From Acetobacteraceae bacterium (lineage in GTDB: Bacteria > Pseudomonadota > Alphaproteobacteria > Acetobacterales > Acetobacteraceae): a DNA stretch of 59,187 bases. The notes below the pieces were generated by a model, which saw only the letters and a list, made by a program, of their open reading frames with translations, had not been told where the DNA came from and made no database searches. Both the position numbers and the translations under genes were made by a program. This document shows positions 25,621-34,886 of the stretch, one piece after another (position 1 is the first letter of the stretch; every line of letters begins with the position of its first letter). The stretch lies in contig JANXMB010000149.1 of assembly GCA_025354865.1 (NCBI GenBank), forward strand, positions 1-59,187. Reading direction: 5' to 3'.

Positions 25621-26145
25621 ATGCCGCACGGATGGCTCGCTCTCTTGACCCCCGCCTCGCATCTTGCGGCGGCGGGGTTTTTGCTGTTTGCAGCGTTGCA
25701 CGATATCGCTGCTCGGACAGTGCCCAACTGGGTCGCGTGCGCTGTCATCCTGGTGGGTCTTACCGGGCATGCCTACGATAACAATCTGTTGATCGGATTG
25801 GCTGCTGCGTTCATTGTCTTTTTGGTCGCGGCATTGTGTTGGCGACGCGGTTGGCTAGGAGGGGCAGACGTGAAACTGATGGGGGCTTCCGTCGTTGCCG
25901 TCCCGTCGGGACAAATCCTGACATTCATTGTCGCGATGTCGATCGCCGGTTCATTGTTTGCTGCGGTTTATATGACAGTCGGCGCCGTGGCGCGCCGTTT
26001 CTATCGGCCGACCGCCGTACCGACCCTCCGCCCCACGCGCTTGCCGGCCCGAGTGGTCCGAGCGGAGATGTGGCGGCTGCGGCGGGGCGGCCCGCTTCCT
26101 TATGCCTGCGCGATTGCTGCGGGCTTCCTGTTCGTTCAACTCTGA
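25621..26145 (+). CDS. cpaA: Prepilin peptidase CpaA/TadV (A24 family)
   Basis: This membrane aspartic protease cleaves Flp prepilin. It has 174 residues with ATG at 25621 and GAGG six bases upstream. The two catalytic aspartates are visible: D28 in HDIAARTVPNW and D83 in GGADVKLMG (the GxGD-type motif, here G-G-A-D). Hydrophobic segments at about 12-27, 37-52, 57-75, 90-115 and the C-terminus fit a polytopic membrane protein. It lacks the N-terminal methylase domain of PilD, as is normal in Tad systems. It lies 12 bases before cpaB. Confidence 0.88.
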   Translation: MPHGWLALLTPASHLAAAGFLLFAALHDIAARTVPNWVACAVILVGLTGHAYDNNLLIGLAAAFIVFLVAALCWRRGWLGGADVKLMGASVVAVPSGQILTFIVAMSIAGSLFAAVYMTVGAVARRFYRPTAVPTLRPTRLPARVVRAEMWRLRRGGPLPYACAIAAGFLFVQL

Positions 26146-26157
26146 TCGGAGCGTCTC

Positions 26158-27093
26158 GTGGTCCTCCGCGTCGCATTCTTTTTGATGATGGCCCTGGCGT
26201 TGGTCGGATTCGGCACCGTCGCCTTCGTATTCATGCGTCAGCAACCGCCGGCCCCCGCGCCGATCGCACAGGTGGCGCCAGCTGCACCGGCGATCGCAGC
26301 GGCGCCTGCGCCGGTCGCGACCCCGGCCCTCCCGCAGGTGCCGCAGAAGAAATATCTCGTCGCCTCCCGATCGATCGCCACTGGCGCGATGTTGAAGCCC
26401 GAGGATGTCGTCGCCCGACCGCTGCCGAACGACATCCCCGGTGCGATTTCGGCCGAGTCGGCCGATGCGATCCGTTTGCTCGCCGGTTCCATGTCGAAGC
26501 ACGCCGTCGCTGCCGGGGAACCGATCCGGGAAGACGATGTGTTAAAGCCCACCGACCATGGCTTCATGGCGGCGGCGTTGCGGCCGGGCATGCGGGCGGT
26601 GACCATCGGGGTTGACGCGACCAGCGGTTCGGCCGGTTTGGTTTGGCCGGGCGATCGGGTCGATCTGACATTGACCCAGACATTGACCGACCCGGCCCTT
26701 CCGATCGGCCGCCGCGTATCGGCCGAAACAATCCTGACCGACTCCCGCGTTATCGCCATCGACCAGCAGTTGATGCAAGGCGCAGCCCCGGCCGGCGGCG
26801 GCGAAGGGCAAGGCCGGACCGTGACGTTGGAAGTCCAGCCCGAGGATGTGCAACGCGTATCGGTTGCCATGCGGTTGGGCCGGCTTTCGCTCTCGGTTCG
26901 CGCTGTTTCGTCGGAAGAAGCCGCCAGCACCGGGTCGGGCTCGCCCGGCAGTGCTGCGGCCAAACCGCGTGGCGGTTCGATCTTCGGACGCGACGTGTCT
27001 TCGGCGCTGGGTATCGAAGTGCCACTGCCGGCGGAACAACGGGTCATTCGTGTCTTCCACGGGTCCGCCGACCCCAAGGAGTTCAAATATTGA
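26158..27093 (+). CDS. cpaB: Pilus assembly protein CpaB/RcpC
   Basis: A periplasmic Tad component that works with the secretin. The GTG start at 26158 gives 311 residues. One N-terminal transmembrane segment (about 5-25) is followed by a Pro/Ala-rich linker (28-62). Then comes the SAF/AFP-like domain (KYLVASRSIATGAMLKPEDV), and the Flp_CpaB block (MRAVTIGVDATSGSAGLVWPGDRVD). The C-terminus is variable. The secretin gene starts at TTG 27090, overlapping this stop. Confidence 0.88.
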   Translation: MVLRVAFFLMMALALVGFGTVAFVFMRQQPPAPAPIAQVAPAAPAIAAAPAPVATPALPQVPQKKYLVASRSIATGAMLKPEDVVARPLPNDIPGAISAESADAIRLLAGSMSKHAVAAGEPIREDDVLKPTDHGFMAAALRPGMRAVTIGVDATSGSAGLVWPGDRVDLTLTQTLTDPALPIGRRVSAETILTDSRVIAIDQQLMQGAAPAGGGEGQGRTVTLEVQPEDVQRVSVAMRLGRLSLSVRAVSSEEAASTGSGSPGSAAAKPRGGSIFGRDVSSALGIEVPLPAEQRVIRVFHGSADPKEFKY

Positions 27094-28478
27094 GAGCTTT
27101 GATTCTAAAGGCCCTGCTGACAGCCGGTCTTTTGGTCCTTTCGCTGGGGCTGGCACCGGCAGACGCGGCGCGCGGGGACAATCCGATTACCGCCATGACG
27201 GTCGAATCCGGCACGGGCAAGGTGCTGACGTTGACCACCCCGGTGGCCAATATCTTTGTCGCCGACCCTAAGGTTGCCGAAGTGCGCCCTGCCAGCGCCA
27301 CATCGTTGTTTATTTTCGGCCTGAACCCCGGACGGACCACCATCGCCGTGATGGACGCGGACGGTCGTTTGCTCGTGCAGTACGAACTCACGGTCCAACC
27401 GTCATCCTTCGCCGCGCGGGAAACGCAGTCGGCGATCGATCGCTTGATTCCCGGCAACCGCATCAAGGTCCAAGCCCAAGGCAAGGGCCTGATGTTGGCT
27501 GGAACCGTCAAGAACCCGGCCGATGCGGCGCAGGCGGTGGCCATCGCGAAGGGTTATGTCGGTGAGGCCACCTCGGTCGATAACGAAATCGGGGTCGAGA
27601 CCCCGCTGCAGGTCACGCTGAACGTGCGTGTCGCACAGATGTCGCGGCAGGTGGTGCGCAACCTCGGCATCAATTGGCAGGCGATCGCGACGATCGGAAG
27701 CATCGCGCGCCTGCCGGCCTTGGCACTGAACGCGAATGGCAGTTCGCTGGCCTGTGCGACCGGCAGTGTCGCAACGACCGGCGGCCTAGCGCTGTGCCCG
27801 GGTTCGGGCTTCAACGGCGTCATCGATGCGCTGGCGAAAGACAACCTCGCGCATGTCCTAGCGGAACCCAACCTGACGGTGATCAGCGGTCAGTCCGCCA
27901 GCTTCCAGGTCGGCGGGGAATTCCCCATCCCGACTTCCCAGGGTTCCGGCTCGGTTGGCGTGACCTACAAAAGCTTCGGCGTGCTGCTGTCGTTCCTGCC
28001 GACGGTCCTCAGCGATGGGCGGATCAATCTGCACGTTAAGCCGGAGGTCAGCGAACTCAGCAGCCTGAACAGCGCGGTGCTGGTTACCGGTACCTCGTCG
28101 CAAATCATTCCCGCGCTGTCGGTGCGCCGGGCGGAAACCACGGTCGAACTCGGCACCGGCGAGAGCTTCGCGATCGCCGGACTGTTGCAGCAGAACACCA
28201 GCGACAGCGGAACGGGTCTACCGGGCCTCGGCGACCTGCCGGTGGCCGGCGCGTTGTTTCGCGAAAACCAATTCGGGCGTACCGAAACCGAACTGGTGAT
28301 TGTCGTGACGCCTTACATCGTCCGTCCCGTCGCCAACCCGGCGATGCTGAAGCTGCCCACCGACGGTTACACGCCGCCATCCGATATGGAGCGGTTGCTG
28401 CTGATGCGGCAAATGCCGAGGCAGAAAGCGCCGGTGCCGGTTTCCATCCCCGGTAACGCAGGGTTCATCGTGCAATGA
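27090..28478 (+). CDS. cpaC: Outer-membrane secretin CpaC/RcpA
   Basis: It forms the outer-membrane pore of the Tad pilus. The chosen TTG 27090 overlaps the cpaB stop (TTGA) and has AAGGAG at 27076-27081; it yields 462 residues and a signal peptide ending near ADA-A. There is an N-terminal BON-like region (VANIFVADPKVAEVRPAS...GRTTIAVMD), then the secretin core with VQAQGKGLMLAGTV, VLAEPNLTVISGQSASFQVGG, and the C-terminal VELGTGESFAIAGLLQQ and TETELVIVVTPYIVRP. The frame upstream of 27090 runs inside cpaB and is not used. The next gene overlaps by four bases. Confidence 0.9.
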   Translation: MRALILKALLTAGLLVLSLGLAPADAARGDNPITAMTVESGTGKVLTLTTPVANIFVADPKVAEVRPASATSLFIFGLNPGRTTIAVMDADGRLLVQYELTVQPSSFAARETQSAIDRLIPGNRIKVQAQGKGLMLAGTVKNPADAAQAVAIAKGYVGEATSVDNEIGVETPLQVTLNVRVAQMSRQVVRNLGINWQAIATIGSIARLPALALNANGSSLACATGSVATTGGLALCPGSGFNGVIDALAKDNLAHVLAEPNLTVISGQSASFQVGGEFPIPTSQGSGSVGVTYKSFGVLLSFLPTVLSDGRINLHVKPEVSELSSLNSAVLVTGTSSQIIPALSVRRAETTVELGTGESFAIAGLLQQNTSDSGTGLPGLGDLPVAGALFRENQFGRTETELVIVVTPYIVRPVANPAMLKLPTDGYTPPSDMERLLLMRQMPRQKAPVPVSIPGNAGFIVQ

Positions 28479-28888
28479 AGGCCGATATGACTCGATTTCT
28501 CCACCACCACATGACCCGGCTGACGCTGGCAAGCGCCGTTTGCCTGGGCGTTCTCGCCGGTTGCGACAGCCGCGACCCGTACAAGCGAGACGACGTTTGG
28601 TACCCAACGGGTTCGAACGCCGCCAATTTAGCCGCCCAGGTCGCCGATCCGCACGACCTCATGCGCGGGCAGAACGATCCGAGGCAACTGGCAGATACCC
28701 CGGCCAGAGCGATTGCACGGGTGCGGTCCGATTCAGCGAAACCGTTGACCGGCGGCAGTGCCGCCAGTGGCGGTGGTAGCGGCAGCAGCGGTGGCGGAGG
28801 CGGAGGCGCCGCTTCGTCCGCCACCGACACGCCGACCATTCCCACAATGCCGTCGATGCCATCGATCCCAGGTCTCGGCGGCGGATAG
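28475..28888 (+). CDS. Short CpaD-like pilus lipoprotein
   Basis: A 137-residue lipoprotein in the place where CpaD normally sits. Signal and lipobox VLAGC (C30) are clear. The segment NAANLAAQVADPHDLMRGQ (48-66) matches the conserved C-terminal block of CpaD (NLAAMVANPxDLxxG). CpaD proteins usually exceed 200 residues, so the N-terminal domain is missing here. The remainder is a Gly/Ser run (about 92-110) and a Thr/Pro/Met-rich tail. The start overlaps cpaC by four bases; an alternative ATG three codons in is possible. Assignment rests on context and one motif. Confidence 0.65.
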   Translation: MKADMTRFLHHHMTRLTLASAVCLGVLAGCDSRDPYKRDDVWYPTGSNAANLAAQVADPHDLMRGQNDPRQLADTPARAIARVRSDSAKPLTGGSAASGGGSGSSGGGGGGAASSATDTPTIPTMPSMPSIPGLGGG

Positions 28889-30177
28889 TGGCCATGGCCG
28901 ACGACGTTCCCTCCGGGGCCGCTCCACTCCACACCGACGGCAGTCTGGATGCTCGGCACGACCGGCCGAGCCTGGTTGGGTTCATCGCGGACGCGAAATC
29001 GGAAGATGCCATACGGGAAGGCCTGACCGAACTGGCTGCCGAAGACCTTGACCTGCGACGCGGCGGTATTCGCGCGGCGGTGACAGCAATGCAGCGACAG
29101 GCCACGCCAAAACTGCTCATTGTCGATGTCAGCGGGGAGGAACGCCCGCTTTCCGCGCTGGGCGATCTCGCCAACGCGGTGGAACCCGACGTTTGCGTGT
29201 TGGTCATCGGGGACATCGACCATGTCGATTTTTACCGCGAGGTGACCCGCAGCATGGGCGCGTCGGAGTATCTGGCGAAACCCCTGACCCGCGACACCGT
29301 CGCTCGGCATTTCGGCGCCTTCCTCAGCGGTCAGTTCCGCGCCGGGCCCGAAGTCGCTTTGGGTGGGCGGGCCGTGTCGGTGACCGGCGTGCGCGGCGGC
29401 GTCGGCGCCACCACCATCGCCGTCAACCTTGCGTGGAATTTCGGGATTTCGCTCCATCGCCATACGGTCTTGGTCGATCCCGACATCCATCTCGGCGCCG
29501 CCGCATTCCTGCTGAATGTGCAACCCGGCCCGGGATTGCGGATGGCGCTGGAGATGCCCGAGCGCATCGACGCCTTGCTGGCCGAACGCGCCGCACTGCC
29601 GGCTGCCGACCGCCTGCATATCCTCGCGAGCGAGGAAAAACCCTCGGCAACCGCCAACCATGCCCCCGGTGCCGCCGCCGCGCTGATCGAGGCTTTGCGC
29701 CGCCGCTACAACTTCATCGTGGCCGACGTGCCTTTCGCGCCGGTCCCGCTGTACACCGATTTCCTGGATCTGGTGGATCAACGAGTGCTGGTGATGGAAC
29801 CGACCCTGGCGGCGGTGCGCGATACCGTCCGACTGCTGACGCTGCCGAAAGGTCTGCGGCAGGATCAGCGCGCGGTCGTGGTTCTCAATCGGGTCGGCAT
29901 GCCCGGGGGCCTGACCCGGCGACAGGTCGAGGAGGCGCTGAAAATGAAGGTGGACGTCGCCATTCCGGATCAACCCCGGCAGGTCGGCAACGCAGCCACG
30001 CTGGGCGAAGCTGCGATGAAAAGCAGCGCCGGCGTGCGGGCTGGCATCCAGGAACTGACCCGACAGGTCGCTGGCGTGCGTATTCTAGACGCGGTCACCA
30101 GCCAAGTATCCCGCCGTAGGGCCAGCACCCGCACCGAGCGAAAGGGCTGGTTCAGCAAGCGAGGCGCGACACCATGA
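28888..30177 (+). CDS. cpaE: CpaE/TadZ, pilus-localisation ATPase
   Basis: This MinD/ParA-like protein targets the Tad machine. It has 429 residues; GTG 28888 overlaps the previous TAG, and ATG 28894 is an alternative. Residues 28-150 form a receiver-like domain without a clear phosphoacceptor set. The ATPase domain starts at about 160 with GVRGGVGATT (167-176), a deviant Walker A in which the usual Lys of G-K-T is Ala, as in most TadZ/CpaE proteins. Later motifs are TVLVDPDIHLG and FIVADVPFAP. The C-terminus is basic. It is coupled to cpaF by a four-base overlap. Confidence 0.88.
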   Translation: MAMADDVPSGAAPLHTDGSLDARHDRPSLVGFIADAKSEDAIREGLTELAAEDLDLRRGGIRAAVTAMQRQATPKLLIVDVSGEERPLSALGDLANAVEPDVCVLVIGDIDHVDFYREVTRSMGASEYLAKPLTRDTVARHFGAFLSGQFRAGPEVALGGRAVSVTGVRGGVGATTIAVNLAWNFGISLHRHTVLVDPDIHLGAAAFLLNVQPGPGLRMALEMPERIDALLAERAALPAADRLHILASEEKPSATANHAPGAAAALIEALRRRYNFIVADVPFAPVPLYTDFLDLVDQRVLVMEPTLAAVRDTVRLLTLPKGLRQDQRAVVVLNRVGMPGGLTRRQVEEALKMKVDVAIPDQPRQVGNAATLGEAAMKSSAGVRAGIQELTRQVAGVRILDAVTSQVSRRRASTRTERKGWFSKRGATP

Positions 30178-31547
30178 TCGCGCCACCGGTTTTTGGGCGC
30201 CGGCCAACGGCGGTTGCCGACGGAACGGTTGTCAGCCTGGAGCGCGACGCTTCCGGGCAACCCGGCCTGCTGACCGTCCTCCCCGAAGCCTCGGTCGCCG
30301 ATCTCCGCGCCGCCTGCATGGCGCGGCTCGACGCAAATACCGTCGCTTTCATGACCTCCGAACGGCTGACGACCGATATCGAGCGGCTGATTTCGGAAAT
30401 CGCGAACGAGCGACGCATCCACATCAACCGCCGAGAGCAACGGGCTCTGGCGACAGAATTGGTGCACGATATCCTGGGTCTGGGGCCGCTCGAACCGCTG
30501 CTGGAAGACGACTCGATCAACGACATCATGGTGAACGGCCCGGACAAGACGTTCATCGAACGGCAGGGCAAGGTCGTACTAACGAATGTGCGATTCCGCG
30601 ACACCGCGCATCTCGCGAATATCTGCCAACGGATCGCGTCGTCGGTCGGCCGGCGGATCGACGAATCCAGCCCGATGGTCGATGCACGCCTGAAAGACGG
30701 CTCCCGCGTCAACATCGTCTTCCCGCCGCTGGCCCTCGACGGGCCTTATATGTCCATTCGAAAATTCGGACGCAGCACGGTCGATCTCGCGCGGCTCGTC
30801 GAATGGAAAGCGCTGACGCCGCCGGTCGCCCGTATTCTGGAAATCGCTTCGCGCGGGCGGTTGAACATCGTCATCTCCGGCGGCACGGGTTCGGGCAAAA
30901 CCACGATGATGAACGCGTTGTCGCGGTTGATCGACGCGGGGGAGCGGGTGGTGACGGTGGAAGACGCCGCCGAGTTGCAGTTCCAGCAGCCGCATGTCGT
31001 GCGCTTGGAAACCCGGCCAGTCAGTCTGGAAGGACGCGGCGAAATCACCCAGCGCGATTTGGTGCGCAACGCCCTACGTATGCGCCCCGATCGCATCATC
31101 ATCGGCGAGGTTCGCGGCGCGGAAGCCTTCGACATGTTGCAGGCGATGAACACCGGCCACGATGGCAGCATGTCCACCATCCATGCCAACACCACCCGCG
31201 ACGCCGTGACCCGTATCGAGAACATGGTGCAAATGGGCAACATGGGCCTGCCGTCCCGCGCCATTCGCACCCAGATCGTCAGCTCCGTCGATCTGATCGT
31301 GCAGGTCGAACGCCATCGCGACGGCGGCCGTCGGGTCACCCAGGTGACCGAAGTCTGCGGCATGGAAGGCGAGACCATCACCCTGAACGACATATTCCAG
31401 TTCACGGTCAGGGGCGAAGGCCCCGACGGCAAGCTGTTCGGCGATTATCGGGTCAGCCGCATGCCGCCTGGCTTCCTGACCAGACTCGCTTATTTCGGTC
31501 TGGATAAAGCATGGCGCGCCGCGATCGCGGATGCGGACGACAATTGA
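30174..31547 (+). CDS. cpaF: Tad secretion ATPase CpaF/TadA
   Basis: The cytoplasmic hexameric ATPase that powers Flp pilus assembly. It has 457 residues. The N-terminal domain has LGLGPLEPLLEDDSINDIMVNG. Walker A GGTGSGKTT lies at 236-244, the Asp box VTVEDAAELQ follows, the Walker B region is RIIIGEVRGAEAFDML, and the His box is HDGSMSTIHANT. All conserved secretion-ATPase elements are intact. It overlaps tadB by one base. Confidence 0.93.
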   Translation: MIAPPVFGRRPTAVADGTVVSLERDASGQPGLLTVLPEASVADLRAACMARLDANTVAFMTSERLTTDIERLISEIANERRIHINRREQRALATELVHDILGLGPLEPLLEDDSINDIMVNGPDKTFIERQGKVVLTNVRFRDTAHLANICQRIASSVGRRIDESSPMVDARLKDGSRVNIVFPPLALDGPYMSIRKFGRSTVDLARLVEWKALTPPVARILEIASRGRLNIVISGGTGSGKTTMMNALSRLIDAGERVVTVEDAAELQFQQPHVVRLETRPVSLEGRGEITQRDLVRNALRMRPDRIIIGEVRGAEAFDMLQAMNTGHDGSMSTIHANTTRDAVTRIENMVQMGNMGLPSRAIRTQIVSSVDLIVQVERHRDGGRRVTQVTEVCGMEGETITLNDIFQFTVRGEGPDGKLFGDYRVSRMPPGFLTRLAYFGLDKAWRAAIADADDN

Positions 31548-32515
31548 TGGATGTCGCGCATCTGCGTTATGTCCTGGTCGTGGGTTCGACCATTGCGTTG
31601 ATCGGCCTCGGTGTCAGCGCGACGATGGTGACGCAGGCGCACAAGCAGGACCAACGCCGGAAGCAACGGCTGGCATCCGTGGTGGGCGTACAACTGCGTC
31701 CGGTCGATGTTGCCGCGTCGGCGTTCGGGGAAGTTGCGGCGTCGGAATCGGCGCCATGGTTGAGAACGGTCGGTTGGATATTCGGTTTCGATCCCGAAAA
31801 AACTGCGCTGTACCCAACCCGCTGGTGGATTGCATTGATCGGTCTGTTGGTTGCCGCCAAGATCGCGCAATCCACTATCGCCGACTTCCTGGGCAGTTGG
31901 GCGCCCTACGCCGTACCAGCGATCTGGCTGATCATGAGTCGCAATTTTTTCACCCATTACGAACGTAAGCGGCAGTTGCAACTGTTGAACGAATTTCCCG
32001 AGGCGCTGGCTTTGCTAGTACGCGCCATTCGCGTCGGTATCCCGGTTATGGAGGCCATTCGCAACGTATCGCGCTCCGCCCCGCCGATCACCGCCGCCGG
32101 TTTTTCGAGCCTGGTGGAGCAAGTGGCCATCGGTGTGCCGCTGGATCAGGCGCTGCAGACGTTGTCGCGCAGCACGGGCCTGACCGAATACCGCTTCTTC
32201 GCGACCACGTTGACGTTGCAGAACCAAACCGGCGGCAACCTGAGCGACACGTTGGAATCGTTGGCGGACGTGATCCGCAAGCGGGCAGCGTTGAAGGCCA
32301 AGGGTCGCGCCATGACGTCCGAAGCGCGCAGCAGTTCGATGGTGCTGGCCGTGCTGCCGCTGCTCACCGGTTTGTTGTTGTGGGTCGTCAGCCCGAATTA
32401 CATCGGCGTGCTGTTCACCGATCCCACTGGCAAATGGATGTTGGGCCTTGCGATCGTGCTTCTGTCGCTGGGCATTCTGACCATCCTGACGATCATCAAA
32501 AAGACGCTGGCATGA
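31547..32515 (+). CDS. tadB: Tad inner-membrane platform protein TadB
   Basis: A T2SSF-type membrane protein that anchors the Tad ATPase. The ATG at 31547 overlaps the cpaF stop (TGATG) and gives 322 residues. Transmembrane segments are likely at about 7-28, 84-104, 112-124, 263-281 and 290-316. The T2SSF core is LLNEFPEALALLVRAIRVGIPVMEAI and the second helical repeat FFATTLTLQNQTGGNLSDTLE. It pairs with TadC, whose gene overlaps by four bases. Confidence 0.88.
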   Translation: MDVAHLRYVLVVGSTIALIGLGVSATMVTQAHKQDQRRKQRLASVVGVQLRPVDVAASAFGEVAASESAPWLRTVGWIFGFDPEKTALYPTRWWIALIGLLVAAKIAQSTIADFLGSWAPYAVPAIWLIMSRNFFTHYERKRQLQLLNEFPEALALLVRAIRVGIPVMEAIRNVSRSAPPITAAGFSSLVEQVAIGVPLDQALQTLSRSTGLTEYRFFATTLTLQNQTGGNLSDTLESLADVIRKRAALKAKGRAMTSEARSSSMVLAVLPLLTGLLLWVVSPNYIGVLFTDPTGKWMLGLAIVLLSLGILTILTIIKKTLA

Positions 32516-33447
32516 TCCGCTTTCTCCTCCTGGGCGCCAGCACGGCACTCGTCGCATTGTTGATTTCGGGGCTCCTGCTGTTGCAAGATGTCCGCCGGAC
32601 CGAAGCATTGGCGGCGCGCATCCGTGCGATCCATGGCGAGGACGACGGGGATAATCCAGCCAATCAGGCCGAGGCGGTGCGGGGCTTCCTGACCAATTTC
32701 CTGTCCGGTATCGGAACGGTCATGCTGCGCAGCGGGCTGATTCCCGCCGGCACCAGGACCGAATTGGAATCGATGTTGCTGGGTGCCGGTTTGCGCGGAT
32801 CGAGGGGGCTGCACGTCTTCGTCGGCTGCAAATTATTCGCCCCGATCGCGATGATTTTCGTCGGTGTGTTCGTAACCGGTAACATCGAAAAACTGCACGG
32901 CCTCAACCTTGTGGTGCTACCGCTGTTCGGCATTGTCGGTTTGCTGAGCCCGGATTGGATCCTGACGTGGCGGCGCAAGAAATACCTCGAACGGGTCGAA
33001 CAAGGATTGCCGGATGCCCTCGATCTTATGGTGATCTGCACCCAGAGCGGCATGGGCCTCGGCGCGGCGGTGCTGCGGGTGGCCGAGGAGCTTCGGTTTG
33101 CCTACCGGGATCTCTCGCTCGAATTCGCGCTGACCGCCAACGAGCTGAGCATCATGACGGATACTCGGCAGGCATGGCTCAATCTCGGGAATCGCACCGG
33201 CATCGAGAGTTTCAAGCGTTTCTCGGCAACCTTGGTGCAAACGATGCAGTATGGCACACCGGTCGCCGAGGCCCTGCGCACACTTTCTGCCGAATTGCGC
33301 GAAGAACTGCTGAGCAAATTCGAAGAGCGGGCCGCTCGGCTCCCGGTTGTTATCACGATGCCGATGATCGTCTTCATTTTGCCGTGCGTTTTCATCGTTG
33401 CTGCCGGACCTGCCATGTTGCAGGCTGGCAAAGTCTTCGGACACTGA
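32512..33447 (+). CDS. tadC: Tad inner-membrane platform protein TadC
   Basis: The second T2SSF platform protein, 311 residues from ATG 32512, coupled to tadB. Predicted membrane segments lie at about 3-24, 103-121, 128-146 and 284-305. The core VEQGLPDALDLMVICTQSGMGLGAAV and the following FALTANELSIM, then GTPVAEALRTLSAELREE, fit TadC. The C-terminal MPMIVFILPCVFIVAAGPA is the family's last helix. The TadD gene follows after 13 bases. Confidence 0.88.
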   Translation: MIRFLLLGASTALVALLISGLLLLQDVRRTEALAARIRAIHGEDDGDNPANQAEAVRGFLTNFLSGIGTVMLRSGLIPAGTRTELESMLLGAGLRGSRGLHVFVGCKLFAPIAMIFVGVFVTGNIEKLHGLNLVVLPLFGIVGLLSPDWILTWRRKKYLERVEQGLPDALDLMVICTQSGMGLGAAVLRVAEELRFAYRDLSLEFALTANELSIMTDTRQAWLNLGNRTGIESFKRFSATLVQTMQYGTPVAEALRTLSAELREELLSKFEERAARLPVVITMPMIVFILPCVFIVAAGPAMLQAGKVFGH

Positions 33448-33460
33448 GAAACCTAGCATC

Positions 33461-34198
33461 ATGAACCGAACCCGCTGGCGGTTGTCGCCGCTCTCGCTCT
33501 GTCTGCTTGCCGTTCTGGCGGCGTGTTCCGGCGCCCGGCGCGACGAACGCCCCGGTGTTGCAGCAGCCGAGGAAGCACTGCGCAACGGATCGCCGGCCTT
33601 AGCCGCCCAGATCGCGCAAGGTATGCTTGCCCGCAACCCCGAGGACGTTCCCGCTTTGCTGATGCAAGCCGACGCAGAAACCCAGCTGGGTCGGCAGACC
33701 GAAGCCGCCGCCAATTACCAACACGCATTGCGGCAAAATCCCGGGTCCGTGCGCGGCAAGATGGGGCTGGGCCGTTTGCGCCTGGCCACCGACGCGGCCG
33801 AAGCCGCTGCACTGTTCGAAGACGTGGCGAAGCTGGAACCGCGCAATGTCGCGGCCCTGAACAATCTGGGCATTGCGCGCGATCTGCTGGGACAGCATCG
33901 CACCGCGCAGGACGCCTATCGCCTGGTCCGCAGCATCGATGCCGGCAATATCCCGGCACAGGTCAATCTGGCGCTGTCACTGGCCATGAGCGGAGACGGC
34001 GCAGAGGCCGTGCGCCTGATTGCCCCCTTGGCCACCGAGGCATCGGCATCGCCCAAGCTCCGGCACGATTATGCCGCCGTCCTGGCGATGGCCGGGCGGG
34101 AGAACGAGGCCGAGCAGATCCTGCGTCGCGACTTATCGCCGCAGGAGGTGCGGCAGGTCCTGGAAGCCATCCGCGATCGGCGCAACAGCGGTTTGTAA
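33461..34198 (+). CDS. tadD: TPR lipoprotein TadD
   Basis: A 245-residue lipoprotein with lipobox LAAC (C22) and several tetratricopeptide repeats in about 35-215, including ALLMQADAETQLGRQTEAAANYQ, GLGRLRLATDAAEAAALFEDV and ALNNLGIARDLLGQHRTAQDAY. TadD acts as a pilotin-like or outer-membrane assembly factor in Tad systems. This is the last recognisable pilus gene; no TadE, TadF or TadG pseudopilin genes follow. Confidence 0.85.
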   Translation: MNRTRWRLSPLSLCLLAVLAACSGARRDERPGVAAAEEALRNGSPALAAQIAQGMLARNPEDVPALLMQADAETQLGRQTEAAANYQHALRQNPGSVRGKMGLGRLRLATDAAEAAALFEDVAKLEPRNVAALNNLGIARDLLGQHRTAQDAYRLVRSIDAGNIPAQVNLALSLAMSGDGAEAVRLIAPLATEASASPKLRHDYAAVLAMAGRENEAEQILRRDLSPQEVRQVLEAIRDRRNSGL

Positions 34199-34261
34199 AG
34201 CAGGTTTGCAGCCGGCCGAAACCGCTCTAACGTCCCCGCAACACAAGAACGGGGAACGGTC

Positions 34262-34882
34262 ATGATTATCGAGGTACGCACCTACCAACTGAAGCCCGGC
34301 ACCCTGGCCGAGGCCGAAAAACGGTTCGCCGAGGCCCTGCCGATCCGGGAAAAACACTCGAAACTCGCGGCGTTCTGGCATACCGAAGTCGGGGCATTGA
34401 ACCGGATTATCCATGTCTGGACCTACGATAGTTTCGCCCACCGTACCGCCGTGCGCACCGCCGCCGCGAAGGAAGAAGGCTGGCCGCCGCCGATCCGCGA
34501 ATTCGTCGTCTCCCAGCAAAGCGAGATGTTCGTCCCCGCACCCTTCTCTCCGCCATTGACCCCGAAAGAGGTCGGTCCGGTCTTCGAAATCCGCAGCTAC
34601 ACGATCGCCCCCGGCGCGATCCCCGGCGTCATCGAGCGGTGGTCCGGCAAAATCGAGGAACGGGTCAAGCTCTCCCCGTTGGTCGGCGCGTGGTATTCCG
34701 AATTCGGAGCGCTGAATAAATGGGTCCATATCTGGGCCTACAAAGACGCCGCCGAGCGCCAGCGTATCCGAGCGGACGCGGTTGCGAGGGGGTTGTGGCC
34801 GCCGGGCAGCGGGGCGACGGGGGCCATCGTCGCGCAGGAGAACATGCTGGTCGCGCCGGCCTCGTTCTCCCCGATCCGTTAG
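34262..34882 (+). CDS. Tandem NIPSNAP-family protein
   Basis: A 206-residue protein made of two NIPSNAP repeats, about 1-100 (MIIEVRTYQLKPGTLAEAEK...VWTYDSFAHR) and 105-204 (VFEIRSYTIAPGAIPGVIER...IWAYKDAAER). The fold is a dimeric alpha/beta barrel. Bacterial members have no settled function but often sit among aromatic or acyl-CoA degradation genes. ATG 34262 has AACGGGGAACGGT before it. The extradiol dioxygenase-like gene begins four bases after the stop, so both are probably in one transcript. Confidence 0.82.
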   Translation: MIIEVRTYQLKPGTLAEAEKRFAEALPIREKHSKLAAFWHTEVGALNRIIHVWTYDSFAHRTAVRTAAAKEEGWPPPIREFVVSQQSEMFVPAPFSPPLTPKEVGPVFEIRSYTIAPGAIPGVIERWSGKIEERVKLSPLVGAWYSEFGALNKWVHIWAYKDAAERQRIRADAVARGLWPPGSGATGAIVAQENMLVAPASFSPIR

Positions 34883-34886
34883 GCCG

